A DNA stretch of 6,412 nt. It comes from JALORV01 sp035429725. Its GTDB lineage: Bacteria; Pseudomonadota; Gammaproteobacteria; Burkholderiales; Burkholderiaceae_F. Numbering within the stretch: the stretch's first letter is position 1; every line of letters starts with the position of its first letter. The DNA is taken from assembly GCA_035429725.1 (NCBI GenBank), contig DAOMFI010000160.1, positions 1-6,412 on the forward strand, given 5' to 3'. The position numbers and the translations under genes are program-made. Below, piece after piece: positions 6,264 to 6,412 of the stretch. Below the pieces are notes generated by a model. That model was not told the DNA's origin, did no database searches, and saw nothing but the letters and a program-made list of their open reading frames with translations.

Positions 6264-6274
6264 GGCTGCGCTGC

Positions 6275-6303
6275 AGTCTAGGGGTCGCTAGGCGTCCAGT
6301 CGA
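6275..6303 (-). promoter_or_regulatory. Candidate promoter of the PqqU-like receptor gene
   Basis: The minus strand reads TCGACT (6303-6298), a 17-nt spacer, then TAGACT (6280-6275). Each hexamer matches the sigma70 consensus in 4 of 6 positions. Transcription would start near 6268, about 5 nt before the ATG at 6263, so the mRNA would be nearly leaderless. That agrees with the lack of a ribosome site there. The CTAGACT -10 heptamer is identical to the one before the dehydrogenase. Confidence 0.42.
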
Positions 6304-6412
6304 CAGAACTCGCGCATACGTGGGTCACCGCGCGGGCCGGCCCGGCTCCTGGCGCATCGTTCCCGCGCGCATCGATGGCAGGTCGGGAAAATCAAAGGGC
6401 CGCGACATCCGC
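6304..6412. other. Upstream edge region, no supported gene
   Basis: On the minus strand two frames are open from the window edge: one ends at a TGA at 6325-6327 after about 29 residues (including MSRPFDFPDLPSMRAG), the other ends at a TAG at 6288-6290. Either could be the tail of a neighbouring gene, but both are too short to recognise. A GC palindrome, GGGCCGGCCC, lies at 6334-6343. No plus-strand gene start with a ribosome site is visible. Confidence 0.4.

Noticed and set aside
5163..6281. A 372-residue plus-strand open frame opposite the receptor
   Set aside because: It is antisense to the conserved plug and barrel of the receptor and has no plausible start signal or domain.
6288..6412. 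Cys-rich minus-strand tail (contains CHRCARERC) ending in TAG at 6288-6290
   Set aside because: About 40 residues, open only because of the window edge, and overlapping the candidate receptor promoter. A competing frame ends at 6325. Without the upstream sequence neither can be supported as a gene.
6375..6412. Plus-strand ATG at 6375 open to the window end (MAGRENQ...)
   Set aside because: Only 12 codons are visible and there is no ribosome site.

Overview
The window is GC-rich, densely coding Proteobacterial DNA with long spurious open frames on the opposite strands. TonB-dependent import, PQQ-linked periplasmic oxidation, a c-type cytochrome and a phasin (PHA storage) point to a Gram-negative aerobe, probably beta- or gammaproteobacterial. 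Nothing here fixes the genus. No RNA genes, CRISPR arrays, insertion sequences or phage genes were seen.

Left part (1-668, minus): the 5' two thirds or less of a PAS-GGDEF signalling protein, probably a diguanylate cyclase, cut by the window edge before its catalytic motif. A gap of about 300 bp (669-975) separates it from a rightward pair: a Xre-type HTH regulator (976-1617) and a phasin (1675-2199). Both proteins carry a Lys/Arg/Ala-rich N-terminal tail. The phasin tail is histone-H1-like, which suggests a phasin that also binds DNA or the nucleoid, with the Xre protein as a plausible local regulator of PHA storage.

Middle and right part (2281-6263, minus, read right to left): a TonB-dependent outer-membrane receptor that closely resembles E. 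coli PqqU (YncD), the pyrroloquinoline quinone (PQQ) importer; then a secreted PQQ-dependent sugar/sorbosone-type dehydrogenase; then a small periplasmic cytochrome c that starts 4 nt after the dehydrogenase stop. Together they read as a complete route: import PQQ across the outer membrane, load it on a periplasmic apo-dehydrogenase, oxidise a sugar or aldehyde, and pass electrons to cytochrome c. No PQQ biosynthesis gene is visible in the window. Candidate promoters with an identical -10 element (CTAGACT on the minus strand) precede both the receptor and the dehydrogenase. A perfect 10-bp inverted repeat separates the converging phasin and cytochrome genes and probably terminates both.

The most interesting observation is the pairing of PQQ receptor and PQQ enzyme. 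It gives a direct functional hypothesis for a receptor that would normally be annotated only as a generic siderophore transporter.
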